Shown here one piece after another: positions 6,143 to 10,886 of a DNA stretch of 10,886 nt. The DNA is from CAZWQR01 sp964638595. GTDB taxonomy: Bacteria > Patescibacteriota > Minisyncoccia > Minisyncoccales > PEYH01. Each line of letters opens with the position of its first letter. The first letter of the stretch is position 1. A program made the position numbers and the translations under genes. A model generated the notes under the pieces. That model was not told the DNA's origin and made no database searches. It saw only the letters and a program-made list of their open reading frames with translations. The stretch is taken from assembly GCA_964638595.1 (NCBI GenBank), contig CAZWYU010000009.1:1-10886 (forward strand), given 5' to 3'.

Positions 6143-7357
6143 ATGAAATTTAATTACCAAGCTAGAAATAAAGAGGGTTTAACTCAAATAGGAACCATAG
6201 ACGCTAGCACCAAAAAAGAGGCCGTATCTATTTTGCAAGATGAGGGATTTTATGTTACTCGTTTAGAAAAAACAGAAATTGAACCTTTCTATTTTAAAAG
6301 CATTAATTTTTTTGAGAAAGCTAAAGCAAAAGATATAATGCTCTTTGCCCGTCAGCTTTCTTTAATGCTTAAATCGGGGGTAAGCTTGGTTGATTCTTTG
6401 AAATCTTTAGTTGAACAGATAGATAAAAGAGTTTTTAGCGAACAGATAGCAGAAATTGCCGACGAAGTAGAAGGCGGTGTTTATTTTTCTGAAGCTTTAG
6501 CCAAATATCCGGGAGTTTTTTCTAATTTTTTCATTAATATGATAAAGTCAGGAGAAGCATCGGGGAGATTAGCCGAGAGTCTTGGCTATTTGGCAGAGCA
6601 TCTTGAAAGGGAATACAATTTAATTGGGAAAATTAAGAGCGGAATGACTTATCCTATCTTTGTATTGGTAGTTTTTAGTTTTATCGGAGCTTTAGGTATT
6701 TTTATGGTATTGCCTTCTTTCGAAAACACCTTAACCTCTCTTAAAGTAGAACTTCCCTGGATTACTAAAATGGTTATGGGTTTTGGCAACCTTGTCGCCA
6801 GCTGGTGGTGGGCGATGTTACTAATCATTTTTTTATTTGTTTTTATTCTCCGGAAATATTTTAAAACCATTGAAGGCAAAGAAGTGTTTGGTAGATTATC
6901 TCTTAGACTGCCACTTATTGGCAGATTGGTTAAAAAAAATCAGCTAGCTCGTTTTACAGAGAATCTATCCACTTTAATTTTAGCTGGTTTGCCTATTACT
7001 CAAGCTCTAGAAATTGTGGCTGCCACTTCTGGTAATAATATTTATCAAAAAATTATCAGAAATGTTCAAGAAGGAGTGAGAAGGGGAGAAAATATGAGCT
7101 CAATTTTAGCCAATTATCCAGAACATATACCCGCTTTAGTATCTCAAATGGTCGGAGTGGGCGAGCGCACTGGAAGATTAGATGAAGCTTTGGGTTATGT
7201 TGCTGAATTTTACCAAAATGAAGTTAGCCGGGGTATTGATAGTTTAGTGGATATGATTGAACCAATTTTAATTGTTGTTTTGGGTGGAGCAGTAGCTTTT
7301 TTAATGATAGCTATAATAATGCCGGTTTACAGCGGAATGAGCAGCTTTGGCGCTTAA
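6143..7357 (+). CDS. pilC: Type IV pilus platform protein PilC
   Basis: PilC (GspF family) is the polytopic inner-membrane protein rotated by PilB or PilT to add or remove pilins. The 404-residue length is typical. An N-terminal cytoplasmic region (YQARNKEGLTQIGTIDA) is followed by two tandem T2SSF domains (about 65-190 and 268-390). Each has the family motif: SGEASGRLAESL (136-147) and VGERTGRLDEAL (339-350). Membrane helices are predicted at about 169-191, 213-237 and 374-396. It is separated from pilT by 68 bases filled by a repeat element, so it may depend on read-through from pilB. Its end is followed by a new promoter for the pilins. No Shine-Dalgarno sequence; start context CTTTAAAATG. 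Confidence 0.95.
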   Translation: MKFNYQARNKEGLTQIGTIDASTKKEAVSILQDEGFYVTRLEKTEIEPFYFKSINFFEKAKAKDIMLFARQLSLMLKSGVSLVDSLKSLVEQIDKRVFSEQIAEIADEVEGGVYFSEALAKYPGVFSNFFINMIKSGEASGRLAESLGYLAEHLEREYNLIGKIKSGMTYPIFVLVVFSFIGALGIFMVLPSFENTLTSLKVELPWITKMVMGFGNLVASWWWAMLLIIFLFVFILRKYFKTIEGKEVFGRLSLRLPLIGRLVKKNQLARFTENLSTLILAGLPITQALEIVAATSGNNIYQKIIRNVQEGVRRGENMSSILANYPEHIPALVSQMVGVGERTGRLDEALGYVAEFYQNEVSRGIDSLVDMIEPILIVVLGGAVAFLMIAIIMPVYSGMSSFGA

Positions 7358-7374
7358 GTTATTCACAAGCTTAT

Positions 7375-7402
7375 TTGAAAAAAAAGGTTTATTGGATATA
7401 AT
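7375..7402 (+). promoter_or_regulatory. Strong sigma-70-type promoter for the pilin genes
   Basis: TTGAAA (7375-7380) and a perfect TATAAT (7397-7402) are spaced by 16 bases, with a predicted start near 7409 and a leader of about 60 bases. The spacer contains a run of eight A (7378-7385, partly in the -35 box), so slippage in it would change the -35/-10 spacing. It is the best promoter match in the window, as expected for a highly made major pilin. A weak AT stem (TTAATTA 7441-7447, TAATTAA 7455-7461) lies in the leader. Confidence 0.7.
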
Positions 7403-7471
7403 AAATAAAAGGAACAAAATATTTAAAGGTCGTTTAGGTGTTAATTAATTTTAATAATTAATAGAAATTTT

Positions 7472-7897
7472 ATGAAAAGCAAAAAAGGTTTTACATTAAT
7501 TGAATTATTGGTAGTAATCGCTATTATTGGTATTTTAGCTAGCATTGTTTTGGTTTCTATAAGGGACGTTACGCCAAGGGCTAAAGATGCAGCAATTAAA
7601 AGCGACTTACAGCAGATTAGGACACAAGCAGAAATAATTTATAGCGATAACGCGTCTTATAATGATTTATGCACTGCCGCAGATCAGTTAGGAACTGCTC
7701 AAGGGTTGTCCACCATAGAAGCTGATCTCATCTCACAAGGAACTACTTTTAGATGTTACGCCGACGGAGACGAATATTGTGTATCTGCTGATTTACTGAC
7801 AGGATCAGAAAAAACTTTCTGTATTGATAGTAATGGTCTGTCTAAAGTTTATGATGCTGGAGATGATTGTGATTCTGGTTATCTTAAGTGTGATTAA
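7472..7897 (+). CDS. Type IV prepilin, six-cysteine pilin 1 (PilA-like)
   Basis: This is a 141-residue prepilin with a short type III leader, MKSKKG, cut before F7. The mature N-terminus FTLIELLVVIAIIGILASI is classic, with glutamate at mature position 5 (E11) and a hydrophobic helix to about residue 30. The globular part carries six cysteines (67, 95, 103, 117, 133, 140), enough for three disulfides, and short acidic loops near the C-terminus. The strongest promoter of the window directly upstream suggests that this is the major pilin. It is processed by PilD encoded at 8716. Pilin 2 is a paralogue with almost the same cysteine spacing. GspG-like pseudopilin is the alternative, but the PilT/PilB context favours a pilus subunit. 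Confidence 0.9.
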   Translation: MKSKKGFTLIELLVVIAIIGILASIVLVSIRDVTPRAKDAAIKSDLQQIRTQAEIIYSDNASYNDLCTAADQLGTAQGLSTIEADLISQGTTFRCYADGDEYCVSADLLTGSEKTFCIDSNGLSKVYDAGDDCDSGYLKCD

Positions 7898-7901
7898 TTT
7901 T

Positions 7902-7910
7902 TGGTATAAT
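7902..7910 (+). promoter_or_regulatory. Extended -10 element before pilin 2
   Basis: TGGTATAAT is a TGN-extended -10 with a perfect TATAAT (7905-7910). No good -35 is seen 17 bases upstream. Transcription would begin near 7917, leaving only about 11 bases before the pilin 2 ATG. It would let pilin 2 be made separately from pilin 1. Confidence 0.45.
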
Positions 7911-7927
7911 AGTTTGTTAGAAGAAAA

Positions 7928-8377
7928 ATGAAACAAAGAGGTTCAAAAGGCTTTACATTAATAGAACTTTTAGTTGTAGTTGCTATTATTGGTATTTTAT
8001 TGAGTATAATTATTGTTAATGCTGTGGAATTGTCTAAGAGAGGAAAAAATACTAAAATAATAACCAACATGGTTCAGGTAATGAAAATCGCTGAACAAGT
8101 TTATATGAGCGAAGGCGGGAGTTATAGTAATTTATGCGATAGTCCTAACCTAAATACTGCTCTTGATGCATATGGTAATGATTTCGATTTGCTTCAAAAA
8201 GAACTCATAAAATATGGAGGCAGTGTTTCTTGTTATAGCGTTGATGATTCCTACTGTGTGAGCACTTCTTTAGTTGGGGGAGACAATCGTTGGTTTTGTA
8301 TTAATGATGAGGGAAATGCGGTTGAATTAGAGAAGCCTACCGATCCTTGTCTTCAAGCTACTAATGATTGCCAATAG
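7928..8377 (+). CDS. Type IV prepilin, six-cysteine pilin 2 (PilA-like)
   Basis: The 149-residue prepilin has leader MKQRGSKG, cleavage before F9, and mature start FTLIELLVVVAIIGILLSI with glutamate at mature position 5 (E13). Six cysteines lie at 70, 102, 110, 124, 141 and 148. From the second cysteine onward the spacing (8, 14, 17, 7) nearly repeats that of pilin 1 (8, 14, 16, 7). Shared blocks include SY..LC, CY..D..YCVS..L and FCI. The two genes are paralogues that share little else in the globular domain. The gene is followed by a good terminator, closing the pilin unit. It may be a second structural subunit or an alternative pilin. Confidence 0.9.
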   Translation: MKQRGSKGFTLIELLVVVAIIGILLSIIIVNAVELSKRGKNTKIITNMVQVMKIAEQVYMSEGGSYSNLCDSPNLNTALDAYGNDFDLLQKELIKYGGSVSCYSVDDSYCVSTSLVGGDNRWFCINDEGNAVELEKPTDPCLQATNDCQ

Positions 8378-8398
8378 TTTCAAATTTTAAACAAAAAG

Positions 8399-8439
8399 CA
8401 AAAGCCCCTTTTTAAATAGAATAGGGCTTTTGTTTTTCT
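8399..8439 (+). terminator. Intrinsic terminator after the pilins
   Basis: Nine-base arms CAAAAGCCC (8399-8407) and GGGCTTTTG (8424-8432) enclose a 16-base loop and are followed directly by TTTTT. An A-run precedes the stem, so it could also work in the opposite direction. It lies 22 bases after the pilin 2 stop. Confidence 0.8.
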
Positions 8440-8458
8440 GTTCTTATATCTTCATCTC

Positions 8459-8499
8459 GGGCTTGTGCTTAGCCGGGCTAAGCACAATGTGCCCTTTTT
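8459..8499 (+). terminator. Hairpin with T-run at the head of element A
   Basis: Perfect 12-base arms TTGTGCTTAGCC (8463-8474) and GGCTAAGCACAA (8476-8487) are flanked by pairing GGGC (8459-8462) and GCCC (8491-8494), with a 3-base bulge, followed by TTTTT. It has the form of a strong intrinsic terminator on the + strand, 20 bases after the pilin terminator. The one-base centre means the top of the stem must open into a loop. Confidence 0.55.
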
Positions 8500-8533
8500 C
8501 AGTTACAAATTAACAAATTAACGAATTAATGAA

Positions 8534-8673
8534 TTACGATTTACGATTTACGATTTACGGTGTTTTTCTTACTTCTTGATTCGTGATTCGTAATTCTTCC
8601 CGTGTTACGTGTTATTTGTTACGCGTTACGAGTCCCGATACGCTATACGATATACGCTACACGAAATACGAAC
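8534..8673 (+). repeat. Degenerate 7-base tandem array in element A
   Basis: Twenty consecutive heptads fit without gaps. Examples are TTACGAT (8534, 8541, 8548), GTGATTC (8583), GTTACGT (8604), GTTACGC (8618), TACGCTA (8639, 8653). After about 8638 the ACG core moves one position earlier, consistent with a single-base loss. Neighbouring heptads resemble each other more than distant ones. Confidence 0.8.
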
Positions 8674-8699
8674 TAGTCATTTAACTATATAGCAATAAT

Positions 8700-8717
8700 A
8701 TTGTAAAATATTACAAT
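8700..8717 (+). promoter_or_regulatory. Palindrome covering the pilD start codon
   Basis: ATTGTAA (8700-8706) and TTACAAT (8711-8717) are perfect reverse complements around an AATA loop. The right arm contains the first two bases of the pilD ATG. It could be a weak mRNA stem that hides the start codon or a DNA site. The stem is AT-rich and short. Confidence 0.35.
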
Positions 8718-9537
8718 GAACTTAAATTTATCTATATATCTGGTTTTATATTCTTTCATTTTTATATTAGGAACTTTAATTGGCTCTTTTTTAAATTGCG
8801 TTATTTTTCGTTTAGAGAGTAAAAAGAGTTTTTTAAAGGGGCGGTCATATTGTCCGCATTGCAAACATCAGCTTTGCTGGTTTGATTTAATTCCTATTTT
8901 TAGCTTTATTCTTTTAAAAGGGAAATGCCGTTATTGTAATAAAAAAATTTCTTGGCAATATCCTGTGGTTGAATTAGTAACAGGACTTTTATTTTTTTTA
9001 GTTTTGAATTATGAATTTAGAATTTTAAATTATGAATTATTTAGCTCTAAACTTATTTTTACTTCTTTATTTTTACTTCTTACTTCTTGTTTTTTGATTA
9101 TAATTTTTGTCTATGATTTAAAACATTTTATTATTCCAGACAAAATTATTTATCCTTTAATAGCGATTTCTTTTTTCTATCGCCTTATTGAAGGAGTAAC
9201 AAATTTCCAATTTTTTAATTTCCTTGTTGCTTCAGCCGCTGCTTTTGCTTTTTTCTTTTTTATTTATTTTATATCAAAAGGAAAATGGCTTGGCTTTGGA
9301 GATGTTAAATTAGTCTTATTTTTAGGATTGTTTTTGGGCTGGCCTAAAATTTTACTTTCTTTGTTTTTAAGTTTTGTTATAGGTGCTATAATAGGAATAG
9401 GCCTTATAATCTTTTCAAATAAGGGCTTAAAAAGTCAAATACCATTTGGTCCATTTTTGATTTTAGGTAGTTTTATCGCTTTTTTCTGGGGAAATCAATT
9501 AATAAACTGGTATTTGGGTTTAATTTATGGAATATAA
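8716..9537 (+). CDS. pilD: Prepilin peptidase / N-methyltransferase PilD
   Basis: PilD cuts the leaders of all prepilins encoded here and N-methylates the new first residue. It is a polytopic membrane aspartyl protease of 273 residues. The N-terminal cytoplasmic zinc motif is complete (C46..C49, C71..C74), and the two catalytic aspartates are D134 (YDLKHFIIPD) and D196 in GFGD (193-196). The segment 96-128 (nucleotides 9002-9099) is built from 7-base DNA repeats. It reads as 7-residue units such as LNYEFRI and LNYELFS, and runs into the helix before D134. This looks like repeat DNA captured in frame. The zinc motif and catalytic residues are intact, so activity is likely. It overlaps the next gene by 11 bases. 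Confidence 0.95.
   Translation: MNLNLSIYLVLYSFIFILGTLIGSFLNCVIFRLESKKSFLKGRSYCPHCKHQLCWFDLIPIFSFILLKGKCRYCNKKISWQYPVVELVTGLLFFLVLNYEFRILNYELFSSKLIFTSLFLLLTSCFLIIIFVYDLKHFIIPDKIIYPLIAISFFYRLIEGVTNFQFFNFLVASAAAFAFFFFIYFISKGKWLGFGDVKLVLFLGLFLGWPKILLSLFLSFVIGAIIGIGLIIFSNKGLKSQIPFGPFLILGSFIAFFWGNQLINWYLGLIYGI
9002..9099 (+). repeat. 7-base tandem array inside pilD
   Basis: Fourteen heptads in one phase include TTATGAA (9009 and 9030), TTTAGAA (9016), TTTTAAA (9023), TTTACTT (9058 and 9072), CTTTATT (9065) and CTTACTT (9079). TTCTTACTTCTTG at 9077-9089 is identical to 8566-8578 in element A, and TTTTGAATT at 9002-9010 recurs in element B at 10633-10641. The frame is kept through it. Confidence 0.7.
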
Positions 9538-10039
9538 AGAGAAAGGCATGACTTTAATAGAAATTTTGATTAGCGTCGCTATAATGTCGATTCTTTTAGC
9601 TATTGGTTTTTGGGGATATAAAGACAAAGGGGAAGAGCTTGCTTTTGAAAAAGCCATAATTGAGATTTCTTCTAATATTGAGGAAGTTAGAGAAATGGCT
9701 TTATCTGCTAAACAAATTGGCGGAGTGAGGCCGACTGGCGGCTATGGAGTTTATTTTGAAAAAAATAAATCTTCTTATATTATTTTTTGTGATAAGAATG
9801 AAAATAAAAAATATGATGGTCCCACAGAAACAGAAAAGACAATTTCTCTAGAAAATATAAGCGTTATAAATATTTTGCCACCTCGTCCCGATAATGCTGT
9901 TGATATAGTATTTATTCCGCCCTCTCCCGATATTTATGTAAATAGTGATAAGACTGCTTCTGCAGAGATTACTTTTTCTGGAGCTGATAAAGATAGAAAA
10001 ATTATTATTAATCAAGCCGGCGTAATTTCAATAGAATGA
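9527..10039 (+). CDS. GspH/FimT-like minor pseudopilin
   Basis: This is a 170-residue prepilin with leader MEYKEKG, cleavage before M8, and mature MTLIEILISVAIMSILLAIGF with glutamate at mature position 5 (E12). The C-terminal domain has GspH/FimT-like traits: GGYGVYFEKNKSSYIIFCDKN.N (about 71-92), then a final strand region AEITFSGADKDRKIIINQAGVISIE. Minor pilins of this type prime pilus assembly and may sit at the fibre tip. The start overlaps the end of pilD by 11 bases and its TGA stop overlaps the next ATG by four, so the three genes are translationally coupled. The ATG at 9548 is an unlikely start because it would remove the leader. Confidence 0.85.
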   Translation: MEYKEKGMTLIEILISVAIMSILLAIGFWGYKDKGEELAFEKAIIEISSNIEEVREMALSAKQIGGVRPTGGYGVYFEKNKSSYIIFCDKNENKKYDGPTETEKTISLENISVINILPPRPDNAVDIVFIPPSPDIYVNSDKTASAEITFSGADKDRKIIINQAGVISIE

Positions 10040-10548
10040 TATATAACAAAGGTTTTACATTAATAGAACTTTTAATAACCATTACTGTGGTTTTAATCGG
10101 GATTTCAGGTGTTTTTGTGGCTATTCAACAATCAATTACCACCATAGACTATTCTCGTTCCCGTTTAGTAGCTGCTTTGTTAGCTCAAGAGGGAGTGGAA
10201 ATTGTAAAGAATATAAGAGACACTAATTTGCTTGAGGGAGATAATTGGGATGAAGGATTACAACCAAACGGTTGTTATGAAGTGGATTATGGTGATCCAG
10301 TAGATCTTGACCCTAATATAAATTTTTCTCCCGTTTGCAATTATTCCACTTTGGCGTTTTTAAAGAAACAAGAAAATGATTTTTATAATTATAATTTAGG
10401 GCAAGAAACGATATATAAGAGAGTCGTCGAGATTAATAAAATTAGTTCTGAAAAAATAAGATTAACCGTTACTGTTTATTGGAGAGAAAGAGATGGCGGG
10501 CATCAAAATTTTACAGTTGTTCAAGATATGTATAAATGGTGGGAATAA
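10036..10548 (+). CDS. PilV/GspI-like minor pseudopilin
   Basis: The 170-residue prepilin has leader MIYNKG, cleavage before F7, and mature FTLIELLITITVVLIGISGVF with glutamate at mature position 5 (E11). The stretch LVAALLAQEGVEIVKNIRDTN (about 44-64) is characteristic of PilV/GspI-type minor pilins. Two cysteines (80 and 101) could form one disulfide. The C-terminal part has alternating hydrophobic strands (KIRLTVTVYW) and ends in WWE. It overlaps the GspH-like gene by four bases (ATGA). GspJ- or PilX-like partners usually follow in such operons. None is seen in the remaining 338 bases, where element B begins. Confidence 0.85.
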   Translation: MIYNKGFTLIELLITITVVLIGISGVFVAIQQSITTIDYSRSRLVAALLAQEGVEIVKNIRDTNLLEGDNWDEGLQPNGCYEVDYGDPVDLDPNINFSPVCNYSTLAFLKKQENDFYNYNLGQETIYKRVVEINKISSEKIRLTVTVYWRERDGGHQNFTVVQDMYKWWE

Positions 10549-10572
10549 ATAAATTTCAAAGCCAAAATACAG

Positions 10573-10733
10573 AATTTAGAAGAACGGAAAGAATTAAGAA
10601 GCAAGAACCAAGAGAGAATTTTGAATTTCCAATTTTGAATTTTGAATGAATTTTAAATGTATTAATTTTGAAACAAGGAAGGAGACAAGGGAAGAATCAC
10701 GAATGGTTAATCGTGAATCGTTAATCGTGATTC
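10573..10733 (-). repeat. Degenerate 7-base tandem array in element B
   Basis: On the + strand, 23 heptads fit one phase over 161 bases. Examples are GCAAGAA (10601), TGAATTT (10622 and 10636), CCAATTT (10629), GTTAATC (10706 and 10720) and GTGAATC (10713). Most heptads have A at position 4. The phase holds from the G/A-rich end through the GAATTT block into the GTTAATC block. Confidence 0.75.
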
Positions 10734-10781
10734 GTTAATTCGTTAATTTGTTAATTTGTTAATTTGTAACTGTTGTAACTG

Positions 10782-10830
10782 AAAAAGGGCACGTTGTGCT
10801 TAGCCCGGGTAAGCACATAAGCACAAGCCC
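10782..10830 (-). terminator. Hairpin with T-run at the head of element B
   Basis: On the minus strand GGGC (10830-10827) pairs with GCCC (10790-10787) and is followed by TTTTT (10786-10782). The inner stem TAAGCACA (10810-10817) pairs with TGTGCTTA (10795-10802). One arm is duplicated as TAAGCACATAAGCACA (10810-10825). It is the counterpart of 8459-8499, acting in the opposite direction. Confidence 0.45.
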
Positions 10831-10846
10831 AAGCCCAAGCCCAAGC
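10825..10846 (+). repeat. Hexanucleotide AAGCCC repeat
   Basis: Three perfect AAGCCC units plus AAGC lie at the outer end of element B. Element A has only a single GGGCTT at the equivalent place, so the hexamer count differs between copies. Confidence 0.8.
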
Positions 10847-10871
10847 AATTAAGGAGGAGGAGAGATAGCAA

Positions 10872-10886
10872 CACTCCATCCTCCCC
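10872..10886 (-). repeat. Partial G/C-rich hairpin repeat at window end
   Basis: CTCCATCCTCCCC at the very end matches the reverse complement of GGGGAGGATGAAG (21-33) at 12 of 13 positions. It is probably the start of another copy of the unit at 5-40, in the opposite orientation and cut by the window edge. The purine-rich AAGGAGGAGGAG at 10851-10862 just before it may belong to the same unit. Confidence 0.45.

Larger units (their letters stand above)
8459..8673 (+). repeat. Composite repeat element A (hairpin, octads, heptads)
   Basis: In order, the element contains GGGC and a 25-base palindrome (8463-8487), GTGCCCTTTTTCAGTTAC, 8-base repeats of AAATTAAC/GAATTAAT type (8507-8530), and a 7-base-periodic array (8534-8673). 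From 8459 to about 8530 it is nearly the same as 10825 back to about 10734 on the other strand (element B). The heptads begin as TTACGAT (four near-identical copies), then drift through GTGATTC and GTTACGT types to ATACGCT types. It fills most of the 338-base gap between pilin 2 and pilD. No gene is seen in that gap. Confidence 0.8.
10573..10846 (-). repeat. Composite repeat element B, inverted copy of A
   Basis: Read on the minus strand, it runs: AAGCCC-type hexads (10846-10825), a hairpin with a repeated TAAGCACA arm, GTGCCCTTTTTCAGTTAC, a 9-base repeat (GTTACAACA), four 8-base repeats (AAATTAAC three times, then GAATTAAC; 10765-10734), and 23 heptads (10733-10573). The head matches element A base for base over long stretches. 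It fills most of the 338-base gene-free end of the window; no gene is seen there. Bases 10549-10572 before it show nothing notable. Confidence 0.8.

Noticed and set aside
8507..8560. Regular short repeats suggesting a CRISPR array
   Set aside because: The units are 7-8 bases and directly tandem, with no unique spacers and no cas genes.
9002..9099. pilD as a pseudogene disrupted by repeats
   Set aside because: The reading frame is kept, and both zinc CxxC pairs, D134 and the GFGD motif are intact.
4986..10039. UGA recoded as glycine, as in Gracilibacteria/Absconditabacteria
   Set aside because: TGA ends the receiver gene and the GspH-like gene at sensible family lengths, each overlapping the next ATG.
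8459..10846. Composite transposon carrying pilD
   Set aside because: No transposase or integrase gene, no terminal inverted repeats of an IS family and no target duplication visible. The inverted repeats alone do not support this call.

Overview
The window is a nearly complete type IV pilus (T4P) assembly locus on the + strand. The genome is AT-rich (roughly two thirds A+T by eye), genes are small and tightly packed, and no start codon has a clear Shine-Dalgarno sequence. The pilus set is compact: PilM, PilN, PilO, a minimal PilP-like protein, two ATPases, PilC, PilD and several pilins, with no secretin (PilQ) gene visible. Together these features suggest a Candidate Phyla Radiation / Patescibacteria bacterium, probably of the Parcubacteria-Microgenomates kind. 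That placement is inference. TGA is a normal stop here (it ends the response-regulator gene and the GspH-like gene), which argues against the UGA-recoding Gracilibacteria/Absconditabacteria.

Layout. 1-339 is gene-free and holds two G/C-rich hairpin repeats inserted in AT-rich repeat elements, then a probable promoter. 340-2830 encodes the inner-membrane alignment platform: pilM, pilN, pilO and a short pilP-like gene. 2881-7357 encodes the motor: pilB (extension ATPase), a stand-alone CheY-like receiver, pilT (retraction ATPase) and pilC (platform protein). 7375-8439 is a pilin unit: a strong promoter, two paralogous six-cysteine pilins and a terminator. 8459-8673 is an elaborate composite repeat (element A). 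8716-10548 is a processing and minor-pilin cassette: pilD (prepilin peptidase), a GspH/FimT-like and a PilV/GspI-like pseudopilin. 10573-10846 is a second, inverted copy of the composite repeat (element B), followed by part of another G/C-rich hairpin repeat at the window edge.

How the genes work together. PilD cleaves and methylates the type III signal peptides of the four prepilins seen here. PilB drives assembly through PilC, and PilM-N-O with the PilP-like protein links the motor to the envelope. PilT disassembles the fibre. The receiver between pilB and pilT is well placed to bias extension against retraction.

The most unusual content is not a gene. Elements A and B share an ordered architecture: a hairpin with a T-run, then 8-base tandem repeats, then long degenerate arrays that keep a strict 7-base period. 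They flank the pilD cassette as inverted copies. A third 7-base-periodic array lies in frame inside pilD, just before its first catalytic aspartate, and is read as a 7-residue protein periodicity.
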